From Archangium gephyra (GTDB lineage: Bacteria; Myxococcota; Myxococcia; Myxococcales; Myxococcaceae), in NCBI RefSeq assembly GCF_001027285.1, contig NZ_CP011509.1:6162501-6226500 (forward strand): DNA of 64,000 nucleotides, read 5' to 3'. The notes below the pieces were generated by a model. The model ran no database searches. It saw nothing but the letters and a program-made list of their open reading frames with translations, and was not told where the DNA came from. Of the stretch, positions 1-8,552 are shown piece by piece; position 1 is the first letter of the stretch, and each line of letters begins with the position of its first letter. Position numbers and translations under genes: made by a program.

Positions 1-2
1 AT

Positions 3-1238
3 CGGGGTGTCGATCAGGGCACCGCGTGGCTCGCCCGGGAGTTCGATGACTCGGCCTGGAAGTCGGGCCAGGGCCAGCTCGGCTACGGGGACGAGGACGA
101 GGGCACGGTGCTCACCCCGGGCTCTCCCACGGTGTACTTCCGCAAGAAGATCACCCTGGACAACCTCGTCACCGAGGCGAACCTCGAGGTGCTGTACGAC
201 GATGCCATCGCCGTGTGGATCAACGGCGTGCAGGTCTTCTCCCGCAACATGGGCAACGGCACGGCCTTCGGCGCCTATGCCAGCGGCTCGACGACGAATG
301 CGTACGAGCGTGCCCAGCTCTCGCTGGCGTCCAATCCGTTCCGCGTGGGGGAGAACGTGATCACCGCGATGGTGAAGCAGGTGTCCCCCAACTCGGATGA
401 TCTCACCTTCGCGCTCTCGCTGGCGGTGGCGCAGCTGGCCGGCCCGGTTCCGGACACGCTGGTGCTCTCCGCGCCCAACGGCGGCGAGGTGCTCCAGCCG
501 GGCACCTCCACCTCCATCACGTGGAGCAGCACCGGCACCGTGCCCAGCGTGGACCTCGCGCTGTCCGCGGACGGCGCCGCGAGCTGGACGCCCATCGCCT
601 TCGGCGTGCCCAACACCGGCCTGTTCGCCTGGACGGTTCCGGACGTGAACACCAGCCAGGCCCTGGTGCGCGTGTCCCGCGTGGGCGGCACCACGCCCCT
701 GTCGGACGTGAGCAACGCGCCCTTCACCATCAGCCGGCAGGTGAGCGTCATGGCCATCCCGTTCCGGTCCACGTGGAAGTACCAGGACACCGGTGTGGAC
801 CCTGGCGTGGCCTGGAGCACGGCGGGCTTCAATGACACGGCCTGGCCCTCGGGCGCGGCGCAGCTCGGCTACGGCGATGGCGACGAGGTCACGGTGCTCA
901 ACCGCACCACGCCCTCCCAGTCGAGCGTCTACTTCCGCAAGAAGATCACCGTGAACGGGATCGTCACCCAGGCCAACCTGCGCGTCCTCTTCGACGATGG
1001 CATCGCGGTGTTCGTCAACGGGACGCAGGTGTTCGGCCGGAACGTGGACAAGGGCGTGGCCCACGACAAGTACGCGAGCGCCGGAGCGGAGAACGAGCTG
1101 GCCTCCGGCACCCTCCCCACGGGGGTGTTCGTCCAGGGGGAGAACACCATCGCCGTGGTGGTGAAGCAGACGGGTGGGACGTCGCCGGACCTGACGTTCG
1201 ACCTCGAGCTGCAGCTCGGCGTCGTCCCGAAACCGTGA
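3..1238 (+). CDS. Secreted/surface beta-sandwich repeat protein (3' part only)
   Basis: The frame is open from the first bases of the window, so this is the C-terminal ~411 residues of a larger protein. Two homologous beta-sandwich modules flank a central Ig-like module. Both outer modules share the patterns LGYGD, VYFRKKIT and a 'DDAIAVWINGVQVF'/'DDGIAVFVNGTQVF' strand pair. The middle module begins SAPNGGEVLQPG and has an ITWSS strand, the pattern of Ser/Thr-rich Kre9/Knh1-like Ig domains of bacterial surface proteins. No catalytic motif is visible. Such modules usually sit at the C-terminus of exported hydrolases or phosphoesterases of myxobacteria and bind carbohydrate or mediate adhesion; that role is inferred. 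The catalytic part, if any, lies upstream of the window. Confidence 0.75.
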   Translation, partial: RGVDQGTAWLAREFDDSAWKSGQGQLGYGDEDEGTVLTPGSPTVYFRKKITLDNLVTEANLEVLYDDAIAVWINGVQVFSRNMGNGTAFGAYASGSTTNAYERAQLSLASNPFRVGENVITAMVKQVSPNSDDLTFALSLAVAQLAGPVPDTLVLSAPNGGEVLQPGTSTSITWSSTGTVPSVDLALSADGAASWTPIAFGVPNTGLFAWTVPDVNTSQALVRVSRVGGTTPLSDVSNAPFTISRQVSVMAIPFRSTWKYQDTGVDPGVAWSTAGFNDTAWPSGAAQLGYGDGDEVTVLNRTTPSQSSVYFRKKITVNGIVTQANLRVLFDDGIAVFVNGTQVFGRNVDKGVAHDKYASAGAENELASGTLPTGVFVQGENTIAVVVKQTGGTSPDLTFDLELQLGVVPKP

Positions 1239-1320
1239 GGGGGCGGGCGGGCGCGCCTCCTTGCCGGGCTGGCGCGTCCGCCCGTGACGCGATAGGGGTG
1301 GGGCCTGGACATCGCCCATC

Positions 1321-2106
1321 ATGACGAGCCCCCCCTCCGAGCCGCCCCTCTCCCTTCGTCCCGATGAGGTCCACCTGTGGGTGGTGGAGCCGGAGCGTGT
1401 CTCCGAGCCCCGGTTGCTCGCCTCCTACCTGGCGATGCTCAACGCGGAGGAGCGGGAGCGGCACTCGCGCTTCCGCTTCGACAAGCACAAGCTGCAGTTC
1501 CTCGTGTCCCATGCGCTGGTGCGCGTCACCCTGTCGCGCTACGCGCCGGTGCGGCCCCAGGACTGGCGCTTCGCCGTCAACGCCTACGGGCGTCCCGAAA
1601 TCCTCGGGGAGGGGCTGCCCCGCCTGCGCTTCAACCTCTCGCACACGGACGGCATGGCGGTGTGCGCGGTGGCGCTCGACACGGACGTGGGCGCCGACGT
1701 GGAGCACTCCGGCCGCCCGGGCCAGACGGTGGAGCTGGCCGACTCCTTCTTCGCCCGCTCCGAGGTGCACGCCCTGCGCGCCCTCCCGGCGGAGCGCCAG
1801 CGCGAGCGCTTCTTCGACTATTGGACCCTCAAGGAGTCCTACATCAAGGCCCGGGGCGCGGGGCTGAGCCTGCCGTTGGATCAGTTCGCGTTCCACCTGG
1901 AGGCCGGACAGCCGCCCCGCATCTCGTTCGATCCGCGGATGGCGGACGATCCGGAGACGTGGCAGTTCGTGCAGGTGCGGCTGGGGCCGGAGCACCCGGC
2001 GGCGGTGGCGGTGCGCCGGACGCGGGGACTGCCGCTGACGGTGCGTTGCCAGCGGACCGTGCCGCTGGCGGGGGAGGGGACGCCCTGGTTCGTCCCGGGC
2101 AGCTAG
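1321..2106 (+). CDS. 4'-phosphopantetheinyl transferase (Sfp type)
   Basis: A 261-residue Sfp/HetI-type enzyme that moves the phosphopantetheine arm of CoA onto the serine of carrier domains in NRPSs, PKSs or FAALs. Visible motifs are FNLSHTDG (about residues 105-112), the Mg-binding VGADVEH (about 121-127) and the WTLKESYIKARG block (about 168-179), in the family's usual order and spacing. The length is normal for the Sfp class. The gene converges on the type II thioesterase gene, their stop codons sharing a CTAG. Both activities serve NRPS assembly lines, so this pair probably services the large NRPS further along and others in the genome. The start is the first ATG in frame; no strong ribosome-binding site is seen. 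Confidence 0.93.
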   Translation: MTSPPSEPPLSLRPDEVHLWVVEPERVSEPRLLASYLAMLNAEERERHSRFRFDKHKLQFLVSHALVRVTLSRYAPVRPQDWRFAVNAYGRPEILGEGLPRLRFNLSHTDGMAVCAVALDTDVGADVEHSGRPGQTVELADSFFARSEVHALRALPAERQRERFFDYWTLKESYIKARGAGLSLPLDQFAFHLEAGQPPRISFDPRMADDPETWQFVQVRLGPEHPAAVAVRRTRGLPLTVRCQRTVPLAGEGTPWFVPGS

Positions 2107-2864
2107 GGGCCCACCTCGGGGCACCAGCGGACGAGCTCCCCGCGCAGGGCCGCCAGCAGCTGCTCCCGGGCGGTGCGCAGGAAGAAGTGCGTCCCGGGGA
2201 AGTGGTGGGAGCGGAAGCCACCGGTGGTCAGCTCGCTCCAGCGCTCGAGCTCCTCGAGGGTGACGTGGGCATCCCCGTCCGAGCCGAAGGCGGAGATGGG
2301 GCAGCGCACCGGCAGGGAGGGGAGCACCGAGTCGGCGAGGGAGAAGTCGGCGCGCAGCACCGGCAGCACCATCTCCAGCAGCTCCTTGTGGGCGAAGACC
2401 TCGGGGGGCGTGCCCTCGTACTTGCGCAGCAGCTCGATGAAGGCCGCGTCATTCAGTTCGTCGCGGGACGCCCGGGGGCGGTGGGGAGGGCCCGCGGCGG
2501 CCATCACCATCCCGACGGGCAGGGGCGCGCCACGGGCCTGCCAACGCTGCGCGAGCGCCAGGGCGATGCGTGTGCCCATGCTGTAGCCGAAGAAGACGAA
2601 GGGCTTGTCCAGCAACGGGGCCAGCGCCGGCTCCAGCGCGTCCAGGAGCGCGGGGAGCTGCCGGAAGGGCGGCTCCATGATGCGCCGCTCGCGGCCCGGG
2701 AGCTGCACCGAGACGAGCTCGACTCCGGCGGGGAGCGAGGCGCCCCAACCGTTGTAGACGGAGGCACCACCTCCGGCGAAGGGGAAGCAGAACACCCGCA
2801 AACGCGCGTTGGGGTTGGGCTGCCGGGTCGGGAACCAGGGATTCGTAGTGGCCGCGGGACGCAT
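2103..2864 (-). CDS. Type II thioesterase (NRPS/PKS editing)
   Basis: A 253-residue alpha/beta hydrolase of the GrsT/RifR class, which removes misprimed or stalled acyl groups from carrier proteins. Seen: the N-terminal CFPFAGGGAS oxyanion-loop motif, the nucleophile elbow FGYSMGT, and a C-terminal GTHFFL carrying the catalytic His. The Asp lies in the GSDGD segment. The start at the ATG that gives MRPAATTNPW places the first beta strand at the expected distance; the open frame continues far upstream without meaning. It is a stand-alone enzyme, not an NRPS-terminal TE. It is the only thioesterase in the window, which matters because neither NRPS protein here carries a releasing TE. Confidence 0.92.
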   Translation of the reverse strand: MRPAATTNPWFPTRQPNPNARLRVFCFPFAGGGASVYNGWGASLPAGVELVSVQLPGRERRIMEPPFRQLPALLDALEPALAPLLDKPFVFFGYSMGTRIALALAQRWQARGAPLPVGMVMAAAGPPHRPRASRDELNDAAFIELLRKYEGTPPEVFAHKELLEMVLPVLRADFSLADSVLPSLPVRCPISAFGSDGDAHVTLEELERWSELTTGGFRSHHFPGTHFFLRTAREQLLAALRGELVRWCPEVGP

Positions 2865-3005
2865 GTGACGGGGAAGCACTGTGTCGCTTCGTTCCCGGAG
2901 CGTCAAGCCTGCCCGGCTGCTCCCGCCGCCCCCCCAGGCCCGATGGCTCGATGGGTGGGCGGCCGGGCCCGAATACCTGGGTCGCGGGCCGTGGTTGTAA
3001 AGGCC

Positions 3006-3905
3006 ATGCGTCACAACGGACATGGACACGAAGCGGCTTTGACCCCGAAGCAGTCCAACGAAGGCCTCCTCAGCACCCCCCAGCAGGTAGCCCCGCGGTA
3101 CGACACCGCGGCCATCATGGGCGGGCTCTATGGGGATGGCATCATCGGCCTCAAGGGTGCCTTCGAGCGCAGCTGGGTGCAGCAGGTGGGACAGGACATC
3201 AAGGTCCTGTTCCAGGAGGCGCTCGCGCGGCCGGGCGGCGCGCTCGGCCGGGGGCCCAATCGCTACTATGTCGAGATCCACCCCGAGCGGCTCAGTGGCT
3301 TTCTGCACCTCATCACGCACCCGTGGGTGATGGCGGTGTGTGAGGCCGTGCTGGGACCGGACTACAAGATCGTCGAGCTGGGCTTCGACGTGCCGGGCCC
3401 TGGCGCCCAGAACCAGCCCTGGCACCGGGACTTCCCCAGCCCCCAGGAGACGCTGCGCGGCCGGCGCTTGAACTCGCTGGCGTTCAATCTCACGACCGTC
3501 GACGTCACCGAGGACATGGGCCCCTTCGAGATCGCGCCCGGCACGCAGTGGGACGCCGGCCCCGACTTCGAGCATGGGATGTTCCCGCCCAAGTCGCACT
3601 ATCCCCGCTACCAGGAGCGCGCGCAGCGGAAGATGCCGAAGATGGGCGACATCTCGGCGCGCTCCGCCCTGACGATCCACCGGGGCACGGCCAATCAGTC
3701 GGACAAGTCCCGGCCGGTCCTCGTCCTCGGCGTCGACGCGCCTTGTGCCCGCAACGCGGATCGTCACGACCTGCAGCTCACCCGGCGCTACCACGACTCG
3801 CTCCCCCCGGAGGTGCGCCGGCACCTGACGTACCGGGTGGTCGAGGAGCTGCAGCCCATCGAGCAGGTTCACACCATCGAAGGCCTCGTGATGGGCGACG
3901 CCTGA
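3006..3905 (+). CDS. Phytanoyl-CoA dioxygenase (PhyH) family Fe(II)/2-oxoglutarate oxygenase
   Basis: A 299-residue protein with the PhyH cupin pattern: WHRDF supplies the His and Asp of the HxD iron site, and IHRGTANQSDKSRP supplies the distal His and the Arg that binds 2-oxoglutarate. Members hydroxylate small molecules, including amino acids and intermediates of natural-product pathways. The substrate cannot be told from sequence. It is divergent from the thioesterase gene (141 bp between starts), in a block with the phosphopantetheinyl transferase, so a tailoring role in peptide biosynthesis is possible but unproven. The chosen ATG gives a His-rich lead (MRHNGHGHE). A later ATG (MGGLYGDG) is an alternative start. 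Confidence 0.82.
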   Translation: MRHNGHGHEAALTPKQSNEGLLSTPQQVAPRYDTAAIMGGLYGDGIIGLKGAFERSWVQQVGQDIKVLFQEALARPGGALGRGPNRYYVEIHPERLSGFLHLITHPWVMAVCEAVLGPDYKIVELGFDVPGPGAQNQPWHRDFPSPQETLRGRRLNSLAFNLTTVDVTEDMGPFEIAPGTQWDAGPDFEHGMFPPKSHYPRYQERAQRKMPKMGDISARSALTIHRGTANQSDKSRPVLVLGVDAPCARNADRHDLQLTRRYHDSLPPEVRRHLTYRVVEELQPIEQVHTIEGLVMGDA

Positions 3906-4057
3906 CCCTCCGGTTCCACGGATGGGCGGGCCAGTCCCGGAGCAGGGGAGTGGCCCGGGGCACGGCCTGTTACCAGCCCGGTCCGAGGTCCCATGGAACC
4001 GGGCGGCGTGATGTCCAAGCTTCCGTCAGGCACCTGACTCCGCCGGAGGCACATCGC

Positions 4058-5260
4058 ATGCAGAACACGAAGAAGTGGGACGAGACCCGGGGGGCTCTTC
4101 CGGAGCTCGTCTGCCTGTCACACCTGCGTTGGGGCTTCGTCTTCCAGCGCCCGCAGCACCTCATGTCACGCTTCGCGCGTGAGCGCCGCGTCTTCTTCGT
4201 GGAGGAGCCGGCCTGGGGCCCCGGGCCCACCCGTCTGGAGGTCACCCGCTCGCCCGAGGGCGTCTGGGTGGCTGTTCCCCACCTCCAGGTGGAGGGGGCC
4301 ACCCAGGTGACGCCCGATCCTCCGCCCGGCACCCGGGTGGATCCGGAGCGCCTCGTGCGGATCCAGCGCGAGCTGCTCGAGGCGATGCTGGTGGACGAGG
4401 GCGTGAACGACTTCGTGCTCTGGTACTACACGCCCATGGCCCTCGCCTTCTCGCATGCGCTGCGGCCTCGCGCGGTGGTCTACGACTGCATGGACGAGCT
4501 GTCCGCCTTCAGCGGTGCACCGCCCCTCCTGGTGGAGCGCGAGCGGGAGCTGATGCGCCGCGCGGACGTCATGTTCACCGGCGGCCACCACCTCTACGAG
4601 GCCAAACGGGAGCAGCACGCCAACGTGCACCCCTTTCCCAGCAGCGTGGACGTGCCGCACTTCGCGCAGGCGCGCCTGGGGCCGGCCGATCCCGCGGACC
4701 AGGCCGCTCTTCCCCGGCCGCGGATCGGCTTCTGCGGCGTCATCGACGAGCGGATGGATCTGGCCCTGGTGGAGGGCGTCGCCCGGGCTCGTCCGGACTG
4801 GCAGCTGGTGATGGTGGGGCCCGTGGTGAAGATCTCCCCGGACAGCCTGCCGCGCCTGCCCAACATCCACTACCTGGGGGGCAAGAGCTACAAGGAGCTG
4901 CCGGTCTACCTCGCCAACTGGGATGTGGCCATGACGCCCTTCGCCCGCACCCGGGCCACGCGCTTCCTGAGTCCCACCAAGACGCCCGAGTACCTCGCGG
5001 CGGGCAGGCCCGTGGTGTCCACCTCCATCCGGGATGTGGTGCGTCCCTACGGCGAGCAGGGCCTGGTGCGCATCGCGGATACGCCGGAGGCCTTCGTCCA
5101 GGCGGTGGAGGCGTGCCTGTCCCAGTCGACGGAGGCCTGGCTGCCGCGCGTGGACGCGTTCCTCTCGCGCCTCTCCTGGGACCACACCTGGAGCGGGATG
5201 AAGCAGCGCATCGACGAGGCAGTGGAGGCGCGCATGGGCGCCGGGCTCGTGGAGGGGTGA
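4058..5260 (+). CDS. Glycosyltransferase (GT4-like, TuaH type)
   Basis: A 400-residue GT-B glycosyltransferase. The N-terminal domain carries CLSHLRWGFVFQRPQHL and VFFVEEP. The middle has YDCMDELSAF, and the C-terminal nucleotide-sugar domain has SPTKTPEYLAAGRPVVST followed by RDVVRPYG. This pattern is typical of TuaH-like transferases that build cell-surface glycans. It is a close paralogue of the transferase at 14136-15332, matching along the whole length with long identical blocks. The start gives MQNTKKWDE, just ahead of the conserved core. A perfect 10-bp stem palindrome follows 25 bp after the stop. The acceptor and sugar are unknown. Confidence 0.88.
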   Translation: MQNTKKWDETRGALPELVCLSHLRWGFVFQRPQHLMSRFARERRVFFVEEPAWGPGPTRLEVTRSPEGVWVAVPHLQVEGATQVTPDPPPGTRVDPERLVRIQRELLEAMLVDEGVNDFVLWYYTPMALAFSHALRPRAVVYDCMDELSAFSGAPPLLVERERELMRRADVMFTGGHHLYEAKREQHANVHPFPSSVDVPHFAQARLGPADPADQAALPRPRIGFCGVIDERMDLALVEGVARARPDWQLVMVGPVVKISPDSLPRLPNIHYLGGKSYKELPVYLANWDVAMTPFARTRATRFLSPTKTPEYLAAGRPVVSTSIRDVVRPYGEQGLVRIADTPEAFVQAVEACLSQSTEAWLPRVDAFLSRLSWDHTWSGMKQRIDEAVEARMGAGLVEG

Positions 5261-5603
5261 AGTGTTCCACGAGCCCGTGCAGGTCCCCTCTCCCTCTGGG
5301 AGAGGGGTACGATCCGTCCGGTGGCTGCTAACTGCCCGCAGGCACAAAGGAAAGCCGCGCCTCTCCCACTGTTCGACCGGCAGGGCATGGGGCGGGACGG
5401 CTCGCGGGCAGCTTCCCGGGCCCGGTCGGTTGGTGGGTGACGTGGCGCGGAAGGCCAGCAGCTACAGGCCGGGCAGGGGGCCGGGGTATCAGCCCCCAGG
5501 GAAAACGCCATGAGAGCGCTGGGGACCCCAAGAAAGGGTCCAGATACGCAAACGATTAACCGCTAATTCTCTGCTCCAATGCTGCAATATGCAATCGATG
5601 CCT
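5261..5603. other. Intergenic stretch without convincing gene
   Basis: Between the glycosyltransferase and the next (opposed) gene I see no ORF with credible composition. It holds the REP-like palindrome at 5285-5307 and a small hairpin (ggaccc, 7-nt loop, gggtcc) at 5523-5541. After about 5540 the base composition shifts towards AT, marking the left edge of the AT-richer island. Confidence 0.6.
5285..5307. repeat. REP-like palindrome, copy 1 of 3
   Basis: Perfect inverted repeat: a 10-bp stem (cccctctccc / gggagagggg) with the 3-nt loop tct, 24 bp after the glycosyltransferase stop. Related palindromes with the core ccctctccc-aga-gggagaggg lie at 9656-9691 and 62515-62549; this copy is in the opposite orientation. 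There is no T run, so it is not a standard intrinsic terminator, although it could block RNA decay or end transcription. Confidence 0.75.
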
Positions 5604-6263
5604 CTACTCGTGTTCCTCCCCATCTGTTTGTTCCTCCCAGGCCACTTTCATGCATGTGCCACGGAAGGAGCACGTTTTTTCCGTACTGCCCATTGAGAGC
5701 GCCAGCTTGTGCTCAGAGACAACAACACACCCCACATTAACGGGTGTATTGCGCCCGTCGGGGTCGTAATACGTCCTCACTCCGGACTCGCCGATCACGT
5801 TGTTAAGGTCATGGGGACATTCCCCGCCGTCTTTGATCAGGGTGAAGCTCTTGCGTACAGACCAATAATTCTTCGCCTCAATGCTCCGCATCAACTCATC
5901 CTCAACGCTCTGGAGGACGCGAGTGGTGTCCGGAGTCGAAGATACGGGGATTGATGTCTCGCTTGGACCTAACGGATTCGCGAGAAGATTCCGTCCTAAA
6001 TCGGACTGACCGCTCACCTTGATGGGTGCACCTCCCCCAATGTAGACATTTGTATCACCGCTCCCGGTCGTTATGTTTACATCCAATCGATAGTGTACGA
6101 CTTGGGGGGGCGGAATCGAGTGAGGCGGAGGCGGAGGTGGGTTCAGGACGCTAACAACTGCATAGGTCAGAGCACCAAAAAGTGGAGCCGCTAGCCACTT
6201 CAGTAACGTCAGGAGCCTATCCCCTTCAGGGGTTTGTGCCATCGAGCGGAACAGCCGAAGCAT
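5604..6263 (-). CDS. Hypothetical membrane-anchored protein
   Basis: A 219-residue protein I do not recognise. One hydrophobic helix (about residues 22-42) follows a short basic N-terminus. Next come a proline-rich spacer with six consecutive prolines and a hydrophilic domain with several Cys in its second half, including CSFRGTCMK near the end. This suggests a single-pass protein with an extracytoplasmic domain. The start has a good ribosome-binding site (aaggag, 7 nt ahead of ATG). Composition is clearly more AT-rich than the surrounding chromosome, pointing to foreign or fast-evolving DNA. It is divergent from the gene at 6613 across a 349-bp gap. Confidence 0.6.
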   Translation of the reverse strand: MLRLFRSMAQTPEGDRLLTLLKWLAAPLFGALTYAVVSVLNPPPPPPHSIPPPQVVHYRLDVNITTGSGDTNVYIGGGAPIKVSGQSDLGRNLLANPLGPSETSIPVSSTPDTTRVLQSVEDELMRSIEAKNYWSVRKSFTLIKDGGECPHDLNNVIGESGVRTYYDPDGRNTPVNVGCVVVSEHKLALSMGSTEKTCSFRGTCMKVAWEEQTDGEEHE

Positions 6264-6612
6264 TGGGATGCTCCTTTGGAATCAAGAGTCTGCGAACAAA
6301 TCCTGACGTGTATCCTTGCCCTCTTGACTCGCGAGCATAACACGTTGTGCCCGCCTACCTCACCCGGACCCTGGAGCGCTGCTTGAAACCAATTTTCGCC
6401 CAGACTCACGAGAATATTTCAACCACAGCAACCGCAGACACACCTGTCTCCCCGTCACACCAAAACCCACCCAGGCATACCCCACGTTCAGGCCAACTCC
6501 ATGCTGGGTGTAGAACCCCACGCATCAGCCGAGAACATTTCATATCGTCCCATTGTGCATACTCATCAACTTTTGGGATAGCTGGGCACAAATAACATGA
6601 ACGCGAGGATCC
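6264..6612. promoter_or_regulatory. Divergent intergenic region of the AT-rich island
   Basis: This 349-bp stretch separates two divergently transcribed orphan genes and must hold promoters for both. It is among the most AT-rich parts of the window. Short in-frame runs occur on both strands but have no ribosome-binding site or recognisable product. No -35/-10 pair stands out enough to place precisely. Confidence 0.4.
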
Positions 6613-7122
6613 ATGAGTAACTCACTTGGAGAGCAGATTCTACTGGCTTTCTTTGACAAGCTGGTGCTCACGGCAACTGGCAGCGTAGTGATAGTGTATT
6701 TCACAGGCATGGCTATAGAGCGATACAAAAGAACGCAGTCCGTCATGATTGAGCTGGGGAAATTGATTGCAACGGGCTTCGTGGAGTTGGTGAAGAAAAT
6801 ATCAATTTGCGATATGCAAATTTCGTTGATAGCCCAGCAGGCCGAATCAAAAGGCGCGCTGCAATTTGTTGCCCAGCAAGACAGGGAGGCGCTGAAAGAC
6901 GCCGTCAAGAATCTTGGAGATGACCTCAAAAAGGTTGCATTCTTGCTGGACGAGAAGACCAGGGGAATGGTGATGGATTACTATGTGTTTGTGTCGGACT
7001 TGGCTAGTAGCGACGATCTTGTTTATCTTGGTGGGCTAAAGAAAGCGGCAAAGATGGGGGAGAATCTTAAGTCCAATCTTCGTCTTTTCCTTCCGCCGCT
7101 CCCCTCGGCGGATTCAAACTAG
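6613..7122 (+). CDS. Hypothetical protein, one N-terminal membrane helix
   Basis: A 169-residue protein of unknown function. A hydrophobic helix (about residues 10-32, KLVLTATGSVVIVYFTGMAI) is followed by a basic stop-transfer segment (ERYKRTQ) and a mostly helical, charged cytoplasmic domain. A gagg ribosome-binding site lies just before the ATG. Codon use includes many A/T third positions, unlike the core genes nearby. It lies alone between oppositely oriented genes. No catalytic motif is visible. Confidence 0.6.
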   Translation: MSNSLGEQILLAFFDKLVLTATGSVVIVYFTGMAIERYKRTQSVMIELGKLIATGFVELVKKISICDMQISLIAQQAESKGALQFVAQQDREALKDAVKNLGDDLKKVAFLLDEKTRGMVMDYYVFVSDLASSDDLVYLGGLKKAAKMGENLKSNLRLFLPPLPSADSN

Positions 7123-7162
7123 AGCGTGCCATTTGGTCAATGGAGTGGTGTCGCTCTAGTTT

Positions 7163-7966
7163 TTAGCAGCCGATCCAGTCACCCCCCGGGAGCAATCTGT
7201 CGAGGCCCCTAAGCTGTTCCTCAGCCATCCGGCGGTATTGCGGCACGATCTCCACGGCGAGAACATCACGCATCTGCTGGCGGGCACCTTCAAGGTCTCC
7301 CGAGTCCCGGAGGCTCGTCATCTGGTACATGGAGTCCAGGAATCGGCGTTCACTTTCCCGGAAGCGAGAGAGAATCATCCCCATCAGGGCCTCGGCGCCT
7401 TCCGGGCTCCTTAGGGCCTCTTCCGTCTCGGTGTCGCTGATGGCCGCCGTGGGGGCGGTCCGGCGTAGAAGGGCGCGCAAGTCGTCGGTGAGTTCCAGGG
7501 TATGACCCCGCTGAGCTCGGAGGGAGAGCGCCGCGAGTTGCTGCCGGTCGTGTAGGTTCGGGTTGAGCCGCCCGGTTGCATGCACCTGAGCCAGCCCGGC
7601 CAAGTTCTCAAGAGCAATTTTGGCTTGCTCCCGATAGTGGGGGACCACCTCCACGGAGAGCACGTCACGCATGACTTGCTGTGCCCCGTCGAAGTCCCCC
7701 TCTTCTCGCAACTTCTTCGCTTGGTTTCGAGCGTCGGTTAGGCGCCAAGATCCATCATGGATGCGCCGGTTAATTTCCCGTAGCATCGTCGTGGCGGCGG
7801 GCAAACTGCGCAAAGCATCTTCCGCATCCTGCTTGCTGATGGCCACCTCCTGAGCGACCCGCAGAAGAAGGGCGCGCGTCTCGTCGGTGAGATTCAAGGG
7901 GGCGCCGTTTTCGAGCACGGCACGAGCCAATTCCCACACATCGTCCCAATCCGTCTCACCGCTCAT
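7163..7966 (-). CDS. DUSAM-domain protein (two tandem copies)
   Basis: A 267-residue soluble protein made of two homologous ~125-residue halves. Each has an all-helical block with LTDxxRALLxR, then a DAxxALRS or TEEALRS segment, then a second block ending in QQVMRDVLSVEVVPHYR or QQMRDVLAVEIVPQYR. This is the DUSAM (DUF2379-type) pattern, which I know only from myxobacterial paralogous families of unknown function. It lies 21 bp downstream of the lipoprotein gene on the same strand, so the two are very likely co-transcribed. A lipoprotein followed by a small soluble protein suggests a toxin-immunity pair, but nothing in the sequence proves it. Confidence 0.8.
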   Translation of the reverse strand: MSGETDWDDVWELARAVLENGAPLNLTDETRALLLRVAQEVAISKQDAEDALRSLPAATTMLREINRRIHDGSWRLTDARNQAKKLREEGDFDGAQQVMRDVLSVEVVPHYREQAKIALENLAGLAQVHATGRLNPNLHDRQQLAALSLRAQRGHTLELTDDLRALLRRTAPTAAISDTETEEALRSPEGAEALMGMILSRFRESERRFLDSMYQMTSLRDSGDLEGARQQMRDVLAVEIVPQYRRMAEEQLRGLDRLLPGGDWIGC

Positions 7967-7987
7967 GTGCGCACCTGCATTTGAGGG

Positions 7988-8452
7988 TCAGTGGCATTTC
8001 TTGGTAGGCCATTTGTGCTGCCCTTCACACAACCGCAGGCAATCGTGGCAATCACCCGTCCACCCGTCGTTTTGACAATCGTTATAAGCCTCAATGCACT
8101 TCTGTTTCCACTTGGGCAAGGAAGCGTTGTTGGAGAAGTCGTCCTCATCTTCGTCAACATCAGAGCCAGCGCGCACAGCTCGGAGCACTTGATCAACCTC
8201 GGATTGCGTCGCTCCACAAGCGCCTACCGGGTCCTGTGGATGCTTCTTGATGCAGCACGTCATGGTGGAGTCGCTAGGCCGACAGTCCATCGTGGCCGAT
8301 TGCGCCAGAACTACGGGACGGTTCGACGTATAGGTGTAGCGCGTCGTCCCACCGGAGTAGACGTAATGCGCCCTACGAGCCGAGCAACCAGACGTGAGGA
8401 CCCCCAAAACCAGGGCCCCGAAGACGAAGAAGCCGGAAGTCAAGTTTTTCAT
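7988..8452 (-). CDS. Cysteine-rich lipoprotein
   Basis: A 154-residue predicted lipoprotein. Its signal peptide (MKNLTSGFFVFGALVLGVL) ends in the lipobox LTSGC. The mature part has a CCIKKH segment and a C-terminal cysteine cluster with KCIEAYNDC, GDCHDCLRLC and a final KKCH, suggesting a disulfide-rich or metal-binding domain. The frame is open upstream, but the ATG at the signal peptide is clearly right. It is co-directional with and 21 bp upstream of the DUSAM gene. Myxobacteria deliver polymorphic lipoprotein toxins (the Sit system) by outer-membrane exchange; this protein has the right export signal for such a role, but no toxin domain is recognised. Confidence 0.7.
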   Translation of the reverse strand: MKNLTSGFFVFGALVLGVLTSGCSARRAHYVYSGGTTRYTYTSNRPVVLAQSATMDCRPSDSTMTCCIKKHPQDPVGACGATQSEVDQVLRAVRAGSDVDEDEDDFSNNASLPKWKQKCIEAYNDCQNDGWTGDCHDCLRLCEGQHKWPTKKCH

Positions 8453-8552
8453 GCTCACCAGACTAGAGCGGAGGGCTTTTCGGACGCCATGACGGACGAA
8501 GACTCGGAGGGCTGTACGTTCGTTCGGGCTATCGGATAGGTTGGCCCGCTGT

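Noticed and set aside
5340-5600. Possible retron or group II intron structured RNA in the gap with several hairpins.
   Set aside because: No reverse transcriptase gene is anywhere in the window and the folds seen are short and unremarkable.
6347-6595. Small overlapping frames (82 and 61 codons) in the divergent island gap.
   Set aside because: They lack ribosome-binding sites and recognisable sequence and occupy the region needed for two promoters.
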